NCBI RefSeq assembly: GCF_036038375.1
Contig: NZ_CP107935.1
Coordinates: forward strand, 6,014,001-6,078,000
DNA from: Streptomyces sp. NBC_00414
GTDB lineage: Bacteria; Actinomycetota; Actinomycetes; Streptomycetales; Streptomycetaceae
Reading direction: 5' to 3'
DNA length: 64,000 nt
In this document: positions 32,310 through 40,474 of the stretch, piece by piece
How the letters are laid out: each line of letters starts with the position of its first letter
Numbering within the stretch: position 1 is the stretch's first letter
Position numbers and translations under genes: made by a program
The notes under the pieces: model-generated
The model's input: the letters and a program-made list of their open reading frames with translations, nothing else
Database searches by the model: none
Told to the model about the DNA's origin: nothing

Positions 32310-32983
32310 CCCCCACGGCCGCCTCGATCCCGTCGTCATCCTCGATCCCGTCGACGTCCTCGACGTCCTCGGCTCCCGAGCCGGTGCTGCTGCCGGAGCC
32401 CAAGCGGCTGGGCGCGCTCGCCCGGCTGGCCCCCGAGCCGATGAAGGTGGTCCTGAACTGGGGCCGCCGCTACTCGCTCTGGGTCTTCAACTTCGGACTC
32501 GCCTGCTGCGCGATCGAGTTCATCGCGGCGTCGATGGCCCGTCACGACTTCATCCGCCTCGGCGTCATCCCGTTCGCACCGGGCCCGCGCCAGGCCGACC
32601 TGATGGTCGTCTCCGGCACGGTGACGGACAAGATGGCCCCCGCCGTGAAGCGCCTGTACGAGCAGATGCCCGAGCCGAAGTACGTCATCTCCTTCGGCGC
32701 CTGCTCGAACTGCGGCGGCCCGTACTGGGACTCGTACTCCGTGACGAAGGGCGTCGACCAGATCATCCCGGTCGACGTGTACGTGCCGGGCTGCCCGCCC
32801 CGCCCGGAGGCGTTGCTCCAGGGCATCCTCAAGCTCCAGGAGAAGATCGCCCGGGAGTCGCTGGGGGAGCGGTACGGGTCCTCCGACGCCGGCCGCCCCT
32901 CGGTTGCCGCCCTGCAGAGCGGCCTCGTCCGGCCGCCGGGCACGGCACCGGCCACGGGATCGACCGCGGAGGACGCCCGATGA
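32300..32983 (+). CDS. nuoB: NADH-quinone oxidoreductase subunit B-like (N2 Fe-S subunit)
   Basis: A 227-residue subunit that binds cluster N2, the last Fe-S centre before quinone. All four ligands are present: the tandem cysteines in GLACCAIEF, the cysteine in SFGACSNCGGPYW and the cysteine in YVPGCPPRPEALLQG. ATG 32300 overlaps nuoA by 10 bases. The N-terminal 35 residues are Ser/Thr/Pro-rich and not part of the fold; the C-terminal tail is also extended. Intact cysteines argue that the complex transfers electrons although nuoD is missing from the cluster. Confidence 0.95.
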   Translation: MDVTPTAASIPSSSSIPSTSSTSSAPEPVLLPEPKRLGALARLAPEPMKVVLNWGRRYSLWVFNFGLACCAIEFIAASMARHDFIRLGVIPFAPGPRQADLMVVSGTVTDKMAPAVKRLYEQMPEPKYVISFGACSNCGGPYWDSYSVTKGVDQIIPVDVYVPGCPPRPEALLQGILKLQEKIARESLGERYGSSDAGRPSVAALQSGLVRPPGTAPATGSTAEDAR

Positions 32984-34227
32984 CCGGGACGACCGGCTGG
33001 CTCCCCACCCCGGTGGAGGACCTCTTCGGCCCGGACGCCACGGCCGAGGAGTCCTACGAGGTACTGACGGTCGACGTGCCGCCGGAGTCCTGGATCGCCT
33101 CCCTGGAGAGCGCGCGCGACACACTCGGCTGCACCTACTTCGACTGGCTGAGCGCCGTCGACGAGCCCGGCACGGAACCCGGCAGGGGCTTCCGCGTCTC
33201 GGCCCACGTCGTGGCACTGGCCCCCGTACGCCGCCTGCTCGTCCGTACGACCGTTCCGCACTCCGCGCCCGTCCTCCCCTCCGCCGTCGAGGTCTACGCG
33301 GGCGCCGCCTGGCACGAACGCGAGACCCACGAGATGTTCGGCGTCACCTTCGAGGGCCACCCCGGCCTGGACCCGCTCCTCCTGCCCGAGGGCTTCGAGG
33401 GTCACCCCCTGCGCAAGGACTTCGTGCTGGCGGCCCGCGTGGCGAAGGCGTGGCCGGGCGCGAAGGAGCCGGGGGAGTCGGAGCACGGCGGCCCCAAACG
33501 CCGCCAGATGCTCCCGCCGGGAGTCCCCGACCCCAACGAGTGGGGCCCCCTCAAGGGCCAGCTCTCCCCGGCCCCCGCCCGCCCGGCCCGAGGCGCGGGC
33601 CGCGCGGCGGGTGCGAGGGGTGCGACGGCCGCGGCCACCGACCGCCCGGCCCGCCGGACCCGCACGGCGGCCGACGGCTCGGCGAGCCAGACGACGACGG
33701 CGGCCCCCGGCGTGCCCGCTGCTCCGCAAGCGGGCACGCCTGCATCCCCGGAAGCGGGCACGCCCGCTGCTCCGGAGGCGGTGTCCGCCGGGGCGGGAGC
33801 GGCGCCCGCCGGTCCCACGCGGGACGCACCGTCGGCGCCGCGCCCGCCGGACCCGGCTCCACGCGCAGCCCAGCCCAAGGCACCGGCGGAGCCGACCACT
33901 TCGGCCGAGCCGGAGAGCGCAGCCGAGCCGAAGGCACCGGCGGAGCCGACCACTCCGGCCGAGCCGAGGAGCGCCGCCGAGCCGAAGGCACCCACGGCGT
34001 CACGCGGTTCGGACGCCCCGTGGCACCACGCCCGCCCCGCTTTCGACGAGCCCGAACCACCGAAGAACGCGCCATCCGACGGACCGCAGCCGAAGCCCCA
34101 GCCCGTGCCCGAGTCCGTGCCCGAGCCCCAGCCCGAAAAAGCTGACGCCGACGCCGCTGATACCGACTCCGCCACCGACGCCCCGGCCGCCGACGACCCC
34201 GACAGCCCCACAGGAGGCGCGCAGTGA
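32980..34227 (+). CDS. nuoC: NADH-quinone oxidoreductase subunit C-like with long Ala/Pro-rich tail
   Basis: A 415-residue protein whose first 165 residues are a recognisable NuoC (30-kDa subunit) domain: YFDWLSAVDEPG, then the signature ERETHEMFGVTFEGHPGLDPLLLPEGFEGHPLRKDF. Residues 170-415 are a low-complexity Ala/Pro/Glu tail, very unusual for NuoC. At DNA level the tail contains a 54-bp (18-residue) duplication starting at 33877 and 33931, with a third partial start at 33985. ATGA links it to nuoB and GTGA links it to nuoH. NuoC normally binds NuoD, which is absent here, so the tail may replace that contact or be a dispensable linker. Confidence 0.9.
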   Translation: MTGTTGWLPTPVEDLFGPDATAEESYEVLTVDVPPESWIASLESARDTLGCTYFDWLSAVDEPGTEPGRGFRVSAHVVALAPVRRLLVRTTVPHSAPVLPSAVEVYAGAAWHERETHEMFGVTFEGHPGLDPLLLPEGFEGHPLRKDFVLAARVAKAWPGAKEPGESEHGGPKRRQMLPPGVPDPNEWGPLKGQLSPAPARPARGAGRAAGARGATAAATDRPARRTRTAADGSASQTTTAAPGVPAAPQAGTPASPEAGTPAAPEAVSAGAGAAPAGPTRDAPSAPRPPDPAPRAAQPKAPAEPTTSAEPESAAEPKAPAEPTTPAEPRSAAEPKAPTASRGSDAPWHHARPAFDEPEPPKNAPSDGPQPKPQPVPESVPEPQPEKADADAADTDSATDAPAADDPDSPTGGAQ

Positions 34228-35192
34228 ACGACGCGCTCGACGTCGCCCTGCGACTCCTCGTCGTCTTCGTCGTGTTCCTGACGTTCCCCCTGATCGTGGG
34301 TCAGGCCGAGCACAAGGTGATGGCCCACATGCAGGGCCGCCTCGGCCCCATGTACGCGGGCGGTTTCCACGGCTGGGCCCAACTCGTCGCGGACGGCGTC
34401 AAGTTCGCCCAGAAGGAGGACGTGGTCCCGGCCGGCGCGGACCGCCGTATCTTCCAGCTCGCCCCCGCCGTGGCCCTCCTCCCGTACCTCATGGTCCTCC
34501 TCGTCATCCCGATCGGCCCGGGCGAGGGCGCGGTCGGCGAGGTCGTCGACGCGGGCATCTTCTTCGTCCTCGCGGTGATGGGCGTCAGCGTCCTCGGCTC
34601 GCTCATGGCGGGCTGGGCCTCGGCCAACAAGTTCTCCCTCCTCGGCGGCCTGCGCACCGCCGCCCAGCTCCTCGCGTACGAACTCCCCATGCTGCTGACC
34701 GCCGCCTCGGTCGCCATGGCCGCCGGTACGGTCTCGCTCCCCGGCATCGTCGACGCCTTCGAGTGGTGGTGGCTGCCCTGGCAGATCGTCGGCGCGATCG
34801 TCTTCTTCGTGGCGGGCCTCGCCGAACTCCAGCGCCCGCCCTTCGACATGCCGGTCGCCGACTCGGAGATCATCTTCGGTGCGTACACCGAGTACACGGG
34901 CCTGCGCTTCGCCCTGTTCCTCCTCGCCGAGTACGCCGGGATCGTCGTCCTGTGCGGCCTGACCACCGTGCTCTTCCTGGGCGGCTGGCACGGCCCGTGG
35001 GGCGCCGACGGCCTCGGCTGGGTCTGGACCCTGCTGAAGGCGGCCGTCCTCGCCTTCGTCGTCATCTGGCTGCGCGTCACCTACCCCCGCCTGCGCGAGG
35101 ACCAGCTCCAGAAACTCGCCTGGACCCTCCTCGTCCCCCTCTCCCTCGCCCAGATCGCCCTCACCGGCGTCGTCAAGGTGGTGATCGCGTAA
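34224..35192 (+). CDS. nuoH: NADH-quinone oxidoreductase subunit H-like
   Basis: A 322-residue membrane subunit with eight hydrophobic segments. The conserved sequences GPMYAGGFHGWAQLVADGVKF and ELQRPPFDMPVADSEIIFGA are those that line the quinone tunnel and proton entry in complex I. GTG 34224 overlaps the nuoC stop. In a standard nuo operon D, E, F and G lie between C and H; here C and H are directly overlapping, so the gap is a genuine gene absence and not an annotation miss. Confidence 0.95.
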   Translation: MNDALDVALRLLVVFVVFLTFPLIVGQAEHKVMAHMQGRLGPMYAGGFHGWAQLVADGVKFAQKEDVVPAGADRRIFQLAPAVALLPYLMVLLVIPIGPGEGAVGEVVDAGIFFVLAVMGVSVLGSLMAGWASANKFSLLGGLRTAAQLLAYELPMLLTAASVAMAAGTVSLPGIVDAFEWWWLPWQIVGAIVFFVAGLAELQRPPFDMPVADSEIIFGAYTEYTGLRFALFLLAEYAGIVVLCGLTTVLFLGGWHGPWGADGLGWVWTLLKAAVLAFVVIWLRVTYPRLREDQLQKLAWTLLVPLSLAQIALTGVVKVVIA

Positions 35193-35194
35193 CC

Positions 35195-35788
35195 ATGGCC
35201 CCCTTTCCCGGCTCAGGTCTGGCCAAGGGCCTGGCCGTCACCCTGCGCACGATGACGAAGAAGACCGTCACCGCGCAGTACCCCGACGCCCAGCCCGAAC
35301 TCCCGCCCCGCACCCGCGGCGTCATCGGGCTCTTCGAGGAGAACTGCACGGTCTGCATGCTGTGCGCCCGCGAGTGCCCCGACTGGTGCATCTACATCGA
35401 CTCCCACAAGGAGACGGTCCCGGCCGCCGCACCCGGTGGCCGCGAGCGCAGCCGCAACGTCCTCGACCGCTTCGCCATCGACTTCTCCCTCTGCATGTAC
35501 TGCGGTATCTGCATCGAGGTCTGCCCGTTCGACGCGCTCTTCTGGTCCCCCGAGTTCGAGTACGCCGAGACCGACATCCACGAACTCACCCACGAACGCG
35601 ACAAGCTCCGCGACTGGATGTGGACCGTCCCGGCCCCGCCGGCCCTCGACCCCGGCGCCGAGGAGCCCAAGGAGATCGCCGCCGCCCGCAAGACCGCCGA
35701 GAAACTGGCAGCCGCACAGGCGCAGGCAGAGGCACAGGCCGCGCCCCACCCCGGCCCCACCGACCCGCCGCAGGGAGGCGCGTCATGA
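35195..35788 (+). CDS. nuoI: NADH-quinone oxidoreductase subunit I-like (two 4Fe-4S clusters)
   Basis: A 197-residue ferredoxin-like subunit. Both 4Fe-4S motifs are intact: CTVCMLCARECPDWC and CMYCGICIEVCPFDA. ATG 35195 starts two bases after the nuoH stop. After residue 140 the protein has an Ala/Gln-rich tail. In complex I these clusters (N6a/N6b) link NuoG to NuoB; with nuoG absent, NuoI would be the natural entry point for electrons from a soluble ferredoxin. Confidence 0.95.
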   Translation: MAPFPGSGLAKGLAVTLRTMTKKTVTAQYPDAQPELPPRTRGVIGLFEENCTVCMLCARECPDWCIYIDSHKETVPAAAPGGRERSRNVLDRFAIDFSLCMYCGICIEVCPFDALFWSPEFEYAETDIHELTHERDKLRDWMWTVPAPPALDPGAEEPKEIAAARKTAEKLAAAQAQAEAQAAPHPGPTDPPQGGAS

Positions 35789-36474
35789 CCCCCGCCGCGG
35801 CCACCGTCACGGCGGCACGGGCCACGACCACCGCCGCCGAGACCCACGGCTTCCTCTCCCCGACCGGCGTCGAGATCGCGTTCCTCCTCGTCGGCCTGGT
35901 CACCTTCGGCGCCGCCATCGTCACGGTCACCACGAAGCAACTGGTGCACGCCGCCCTGTGGCTCGTCGTCACCCTCGGTGGCCTCGCCGTCGAATACCTC
36001 CTCCTCACGGCCGAGTTCATCGCCTGGGTGCAGGTCCTCATCTACGTCGGTTCCGTCGTCGTCCTCCTCCTTTTCGGTCTGATGCTCACGAGGGCCCCCA
36101 TCGGCCGCTCCCCGGACGCCGACTCCGGCAACCGCTGGGTGGCCCTCGCCGTGGCGCTCGCAGCGGCCGGCGCCCTCGTCTGGGTGGTCGTCGACGCCTT
36201 CCGGACGACCTGGATCGACCTGGACGGCGCCGCCGCGGGCTCCACCGCGGTCACCGGCGCGAGCCTCTTCCAGAGCTGGGTGCTCCCCTTCGAGGCCCTC
36301 TCGGTCCTGCTGCTCGCCGCACTGGTCGGCGCGATCGTCCTCTCCCGCAAGGCGAAGGCGAAGGAGACGGAGACGGCGAGGGGGACGGCGAAGGGGACGG
36401 CCACCGCGAGCCCGCCGAGACCCCCGAGCCCCCGGGGCGACGCCACCCGGAGCGACAAGGAAGGCGCCCGCTGA
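35785..36474 (+). CDS. nuoJ: NADH-quinone oxidoreductase subunit J-like
   Basis: A 229-residue membrane subunit with five helices. The third helix region LAVEYLLLTAEFIAWVQVLIYVGSVVVLLLFGLML is the strongly conserved NuoJ core. ATGA overlap with nuoI and a one-base overlap with nuoK show tight coupling. The last 35 residues are charged, Lys/Glu/Thr-rich and unlike other NuoJ tails. Confidence 0.93.
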   Translation: MTPAAATVTAARATTTAAETHGFLSPTGVEIAFLLVGLVTFGAAIVTVTTKQLVHAALWLVVTLGGLAVEYLLLTAEFIAWVQVLIYVGSVVVLLLFGLMLTRAPIGRSPDADSGNRWVALAVALAAAGALVWVVVDAFRTTWIDLDGAAAGSTAVTGASLFQSWVLPFEALSVLLLAALVGAIVLSRKAKAKETETARGTAKGTATASPPRPPSPRGDATRSDKEGAR

Positions 36475-36881
36475 TGCACCTCGCCTACCCGGCCGTACTC
36501 TCCGCCCTCCTCTTCTGCACCGGCCTGTACGGCGTCCTCGCGCGCCGCAACGCGATCCTGGTTTTGATGTCCGTCGAGCTGATGCTCAACGCCGTCAACC
36601 TCAACCTCGTCGCCTTCGACGTCTGGCTCAGCAAGACCGCCCAGGACACCCTGCACTCCGGCCAGGCCCTGACCCTGTTCACCATCGCCATCGCCGCCGC
36701 CGAGATCGGCATCGGCCTGGCGATCGTCCTGGCCGTCCACCGCAACCGCGGCACGGCCGACATCGACAAGCTTCGCGACACCGCCGAACCCGGCGATGAC
36801 GACGACCCCGACGACGGCTCCGACAGCGGCTCCGAGTCCGCCCGGAGCGAACCGGCCGAGAAGGCTGAGGCCACCGCGTGA
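36474..36881 (+). CDS. nuoK: NADH-quinone oxidoreductase subunit K-like
   Basis: A 135-residue three-helix subunit. VLMSVELMLNAVNLNLVAF contains the conserved membrane Glu of NuoK and TIAIAAAEIGIGLAIVLAV the second; both are needed for proton transfer. A 35-residue acidic tail (GDDDDPDDGSDSGSES) extends beyond the usual 100-residue length. ATG 36474 overlaps the nuoJ stop by one base and the gene overlaps nuoL by four. Confidence 0.95.
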   Translation: MHLAYPAVLSALLFCTGLYGVLARRNAILVLMSVELMLNAVNLNLVAFDVWLSKTAQDTLHSGQALTLFTIAIAAAEIGIGLAIVLAVHRNRGTADIDKLRDTAEPGDDDDPDDGSDSGSESARSEPAEKAEATA

Positions 36882-38872
36882 CCACGACCACCCTCGCCGT
36901 CCTCGTCCCCCTCCTCCCGTTCCTGGGCGCCGTGGCCGGCCTGCTGCTGGGCCGCACCGCACCCGGGTTCGCACGCCCCCTCGCCGTCCTGCCCTCCGTC
37001 GCCGCCCTCGGGCTCGCCGCGATCGTCGCCGTACGCCAGGGCGGCGGACAGGCGGTGGACGCGGCGACCGAGCTCACCCCCACCGGTTCGGTCCCCGTCG
37101 AACTCGCCCTGCACATCGACGGCTTCGCCGCCCTCGCCGCGATCCTCGTCGGCCTGGTCGCGACCTGTGTGCAGATCTACTCGACGGGCTACCTGCGCAA
37201 CGACCCGCGCTACACCTCGTACGCCGCTCTCGTCTCCCTCTTCACCTCCGCCATGCTGCTCGTCGTCTACTCCGGCGACCTGATGGTGCTGCTGGTCGGC
37301 TGGGAGATCATGGGCATCTGCTCGTACTTCCTCGTGGGTCACTACTGGGAGACCCCGGAAGCACGCGCCGCCTCCATCAAGGCCTTCCTCGTCACCAAGC
37401 TCGGCGACGTCCCCTTCCTGATCGGCCTGTTCGCGCTCGCCGCCGACACCGGTTCGTTCCGCATCACGAAGATCCTCGGCAACGTCACGAGCGGCGGACT
37501 CGACCACCCCACGCTGATCGCCCTGCTGCTCCTCGCCGGTGTGGCGGGCAAGTCGGCGCAGTTCCCGCTCCACACCTGGCTCCCCGACGCGATGGCGGGC
37601 CCCACCCCCGTCTCCGCGCTGATCCACGCCGCGACGATGGTCGCCGCCGGTGTCTACTTCATCGCCCGGCTCCTCCCGGTCTTCGCCGCCTCCGCGGCCG
37701 CACTGGTCGTCCTCGCCGTGATGGCCGCCGTGACGATGGCCGGCTCGGCCCTCGCCGCGCTCGCCCAGGACGACATCAAGCGTGTCCTCGCGTACTCGAC
37801 GATCGGCCAACTCGGCTACATGACCGGCGCCCTCGCCGTCGGCGACCGCGGTGCCGCCGTCTTCCACCTCCTCGCACACGGCGCCTTCAAGGCGCTGCTG
37901 TTCCTCGCGGCCGGCGTGATCATCCACGCCGCCGGCACCAACTCCCTGGCCGCCATGTCCCGTATGAAGGACCTGCGCGCCCGCGTCCCCGACGCCTACT
38001 GGACGACGACCGTGGCGCTCCTCGCGCTCGCCGCGATCCCGCCGTTCAGCGGCTTCTTCTCCAAGGAGTCCGTCCTCGGAGCCGCCGAGCACGCCGCCAC
38101 GGGCCACGCCGAGGCCGTCCCCGGAGCCGCGGGCTGGATCGTCCTCGTCTCCGGCCTGGTGACGGCCCTGCTCACCGCGGCCTACGCGATGCGCCTGTGG
38201 CTTCTCGCCTTCCACGGCCACGGCACCGAGGCCCCCGACCACGGCAAGCAGCCCATCGTCATGAACTCCGTGCTGTGGCTGCTCGCCCTCCCGTCCCTCG
38301 CTCTCGGACTCGCCACCGGCCTGCTGCCCGACTGGTTCGACGGCCGGAGCCTCACCCCGACCCTCACCACAGCCGTCCTCGGTACGGGTGTCGCCCTGGT
38401 CGGCGGCATCGTCACGTACGGCGCGTGGCGGCACACCACCGCCATGGCGGGCCGGGTCCCCATGGGCGCGGTCGCCGCCCACCCGGACGCCGACGGCGGC
38501 CTGGTCGAGGCCGAGGCCATCGCCAGCCACGAACCCGCGTACGGAAACGTGGCCTCCGCGCCCGACCCGGCGGATCCCGGCCGCCTCCTGCTCGGCCCGC
38601 TGCACCGCCACGCGGCCGTCGGCTTCCACCTCGACGCCGTGTACGCGGCGCTCTTCGTCCGCCCGGTCCAGGCCGCGGCCACACTCGTCCGGTTCCTCGA
38701 CCGCGAGGTCGTCGACACCTACGTACGCGGCGCGGGCGCCCTACCCCGCTGGCTCGGCGCGGCCGTCCGGCGCGCCCAGACCGGCAATCTGCAGACCTAT
38801 GTGAGCGCGCTGCTCGCCGGCACCGTCGTCCTGGTGGTCGCCGCCCTCCTCGTCGCCACCGCGGGAGCGTGA
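36878..38872 (+). CDS. nuoL: NADH-quinone oxidoreductase subunit L-like
   Basis: A 664-residue antiporter-like subunit, the distal proton pump of complex I. VGWEIMGICSYFLVGHYW holds the key Glu, GKSAQFPLHTWLPDAMAGPTPVSALIHAATMVAAG the key Lys and quinone-oxidoreductase signature, and FSGFFSKES the C-terminal part. A long amphipathic region with the final helix VSALLAGTVVLVVAALLVAT ends the protein, as in true NuoL and not Mrp subunits. GTG 36878 overlaps nuoK by four bases. Confidence 0.96.
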   Translation: MTTTTLAVLVPLLPFLGAVAGLLLGRTAPGFARPLAVLPSVAALGLAAIVAVRQGGGQAVDAATELTPTGSVPVELALHIDGFAALAAILVGLVATCVQIYSTGYLRNDPRYTSYAALVSLFTSAMLLVVYSGDLMVLLVGWEIMGICSYFLVGHYWETPEARAASIKAFLVTKLGDVPFLIGLFALAADTGSFRITKILGNVTSGGLDHPTLIALLLLAGVAGKSAQFPLHTWLPDAMAGPTPVSALIHAATMVAAGVYFIARLLPVFAASAAALVVLAVMAAVTMAGSALAALAQDDIKRVLAYSTIGQLGYMTGALAVGDRGAAVFHLLAHGAFKALLFLAAGVIIHAAGTNSLAAMSRMKDLRARVPDAYWTTTVALLALAAIPPFSGFFSKESVLGAAEHAATGHAEAVPGAAGWIVLVSGLVTALLTAAYAMRLWLLAFHGHGTEAPDHGKQPIVMNSVLWLLALPSLALGLATGLLPDWFDGRSLTPTLTTAVLGTGVALVGGIVTYGAWRHTTAMAGRVPMGAVAAHPDADGGLVEAEAIASHEPAYGNVASAPDPADPGRLLLGPLHRHAAVGFHLDAVYAALFVRPVQAAATLVRFLDREVVDTYVRGAGALPRWLGAAVRRAQTGNLQTYVSALLAGTVVLVVAALLVATAGA

Positions 38873-38878
38873 GCAGGC

Positions 38879-40474
38879 GTGATCGATATCAACGAGTCCG
38901 TGATGCAGTTTCTTCTCGCGTTCATCGTCGTCGCCCCGCTCATCGGGGCCGTCGCGGCTCTCCTGCCTGCCCCGCCCGGGCTGAAGGGGAAGTCGCCCGA
39001 GCAGGCCGTGCTGCGGCACGGCACGACCGTCACCGGCGCCGTACTCATCGCGGCGATCGTCCTCACGCTCGGCTTCGACCACGACACCCCGGTCAAGGCA
39101 CAGCAGATGCAGGCCACGACGGACATCAGCTGGATCCCCGCACTCGACGTGCGGATCCACCTCGGCATCGACGGCATCTCCCTCCCCCTCCTCGTGCTGA
39201 CCGCGCTGCTGACCTTCCTGTGCGCGCTGTACTCCTACTTCAAAATGCCGTCGGGCCCGTCCCCGAAGGCATTCGTGGCACTCGTGCTCGTGCTGGAGTC
39301 CGGCACCCTCGCGACCTTCGCCGTCCTCGACCTGCTGCTGTTCTTCCTGGCCTTCGAGATGGTGCTCATCCCGATGTACTTCCTCATCGCCCGCTGGGGC
39401 GGTGAGCAACGAACCCAGGCGGCCTGGAAGTTCATCCTCTACACCCTGCTCGGGTCCGTCGTCATGCTGCTGGGCCTGCTCCTGATCGGAATCAAGGCGG
39501 GCACTTTCGACATGGTGGCACTCGCCACTGACAATCACCCCGCGCTGACCACATCGGTGCAGGTCATCGCCGTTCTGGCGATCGGGCTCGGGCTCGCGGT
39601 CAAGACGCCGATGTGGCCGTTCCACAGCTGGCTGCCGGACGCGCACACCGCCGCCCCGACCGTCGGCTCGGTCCTGCTGGCCGGAGTCCTGCTGAAGATG
39701 GGCACGTACGGGTTCGTCCGGATCCTGCTGCCCGTCGCGCCGGACGGCATGAGGACCTTCGCCCCGTACCTCGCGGCCTTCGCGGTCGTCGGGATCATCT
39801 ACGGCTCGCTGGCCTGTCTGGCGCTCGCCAAGCAGGGCGCGAAGGGCGACCTCAAGCGCCTCATCGCGTACTCCTCGGTCGGCCACATGGGCTTCGTGCT
39901 CCTCGGCATCGCCTCGATGACCCCGACCGGAGTGAACGGCGCGCTGTTCGCGAACATCGCCCACGGCCTCATCACCGGCCTCCTGTTCTTCCTCGTCGGC
40001 GCGCTCAAGGACCGCACGGGCACGACCGACCTCGACACCCTCGCGAAGACGACCGGGGCCGCGCTCTACGGCAGGGCCCCGCGTCTCGGCGGCCTGCTCG
40101 CCTTCGCCGCCGTCGCCTCGCTCGGACTGCCGGGCCTCGCCGGGTTCTGGGGCGAGATGCTCGCGCTGTTCGGCGCGTTCGACCCCGCCGACGGTCTCAG
40201 CCGGCCCGCGTTCCTGACGTTCATGGCGATCGCCGCGTTCGGCACCCTGCTCACGGCCGCGTACATGCTCGTCGTGGTCCGCCGCGTCTGCATGGGCGAC
40301 ACCTCGCAGCACCCGCAGCAGGAGAGCCCGAAACTCGCCGACGTCCGGACGTACGAGTTCGCCGCCTGGACCCCGCTCGTCGTCCTCACCGTCGTCGCCG
40401 GGCTCTGGCCCAAGGCCCTCCTCGGCCTGACCGACCCGGCCGTGCAGCAGCTCCTCTCAGGAGGCACCCGATGA
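38879..40474 (+). CDS. nuoM: NADH-quinone oxidoreductase subunit M-like
   Basis: A 531-residue antiporter-like subunit. FEMVLIPMYFLIARWGGEQR contains the conserved Glu of helix 5 and KTPMWPFHSWLPDAHTAAPTVGSVLLAGVLLKMGTYG the conserved Lys region. GLPGLAGFWGEMLALFGAF is the typical helix 12 motif. GTG 38879 lies six bases beyond nuoL; an internal GTG at residue 8 is an alternative. The nuoN start overlaps its stop. Confidence 0.96.
   Translation: MIDINESVMQFLLAFIVVAPLIGAVAALLPAPPGLKGKSPEQAVLRHGTTVTGAVLIAAIVLTLGFDHDTPVKAQQMQATTDISWIPALDVRIHLGIDGISLPLLVLTALLTFLCALYSYFKMPSGPSPKAFVALVLVLESGTLATFAVLDLLLFFLAFEMVLIPMYFLIARWGGEQRTQAAWKFILYTLLGSVVMLLGLLLIGIKAGTFDMVALATDNHPALTTSVQVIAVLAIGLGLAVKTPMWPFHSWLPDAHTAAPTVGSVLLAGVLLKMGTYGFVRILLPVAPDGMRTFAPYLAAFAVVGIIYGSLACLALAKQGAKGDLKRLIAYSSVGHMGFVLLGIASMTPTGVNGALFANIAHGLITGLLFFLVGALKDRTGTTDLDTLAKTTGAALYGRAPRLGGLLAFAAVASLGLPGLAGFWGEMLALFGAFDPADGLSRPAFLTFMAIAAFGTLLTAAYMLVVVRRVCMGDTSQHPQQESPKLADVRTYEFAAWTPLVVLTVVAGLWPKALLGLTDPAVQQLLSGGTR

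Noticed and set aside
36485..38629. An open frame of 714 codons on the minus strand
   Set aside because: Antisense to nuoK and nuoL, with a Gly/Glu/His-rich low-complexity product.
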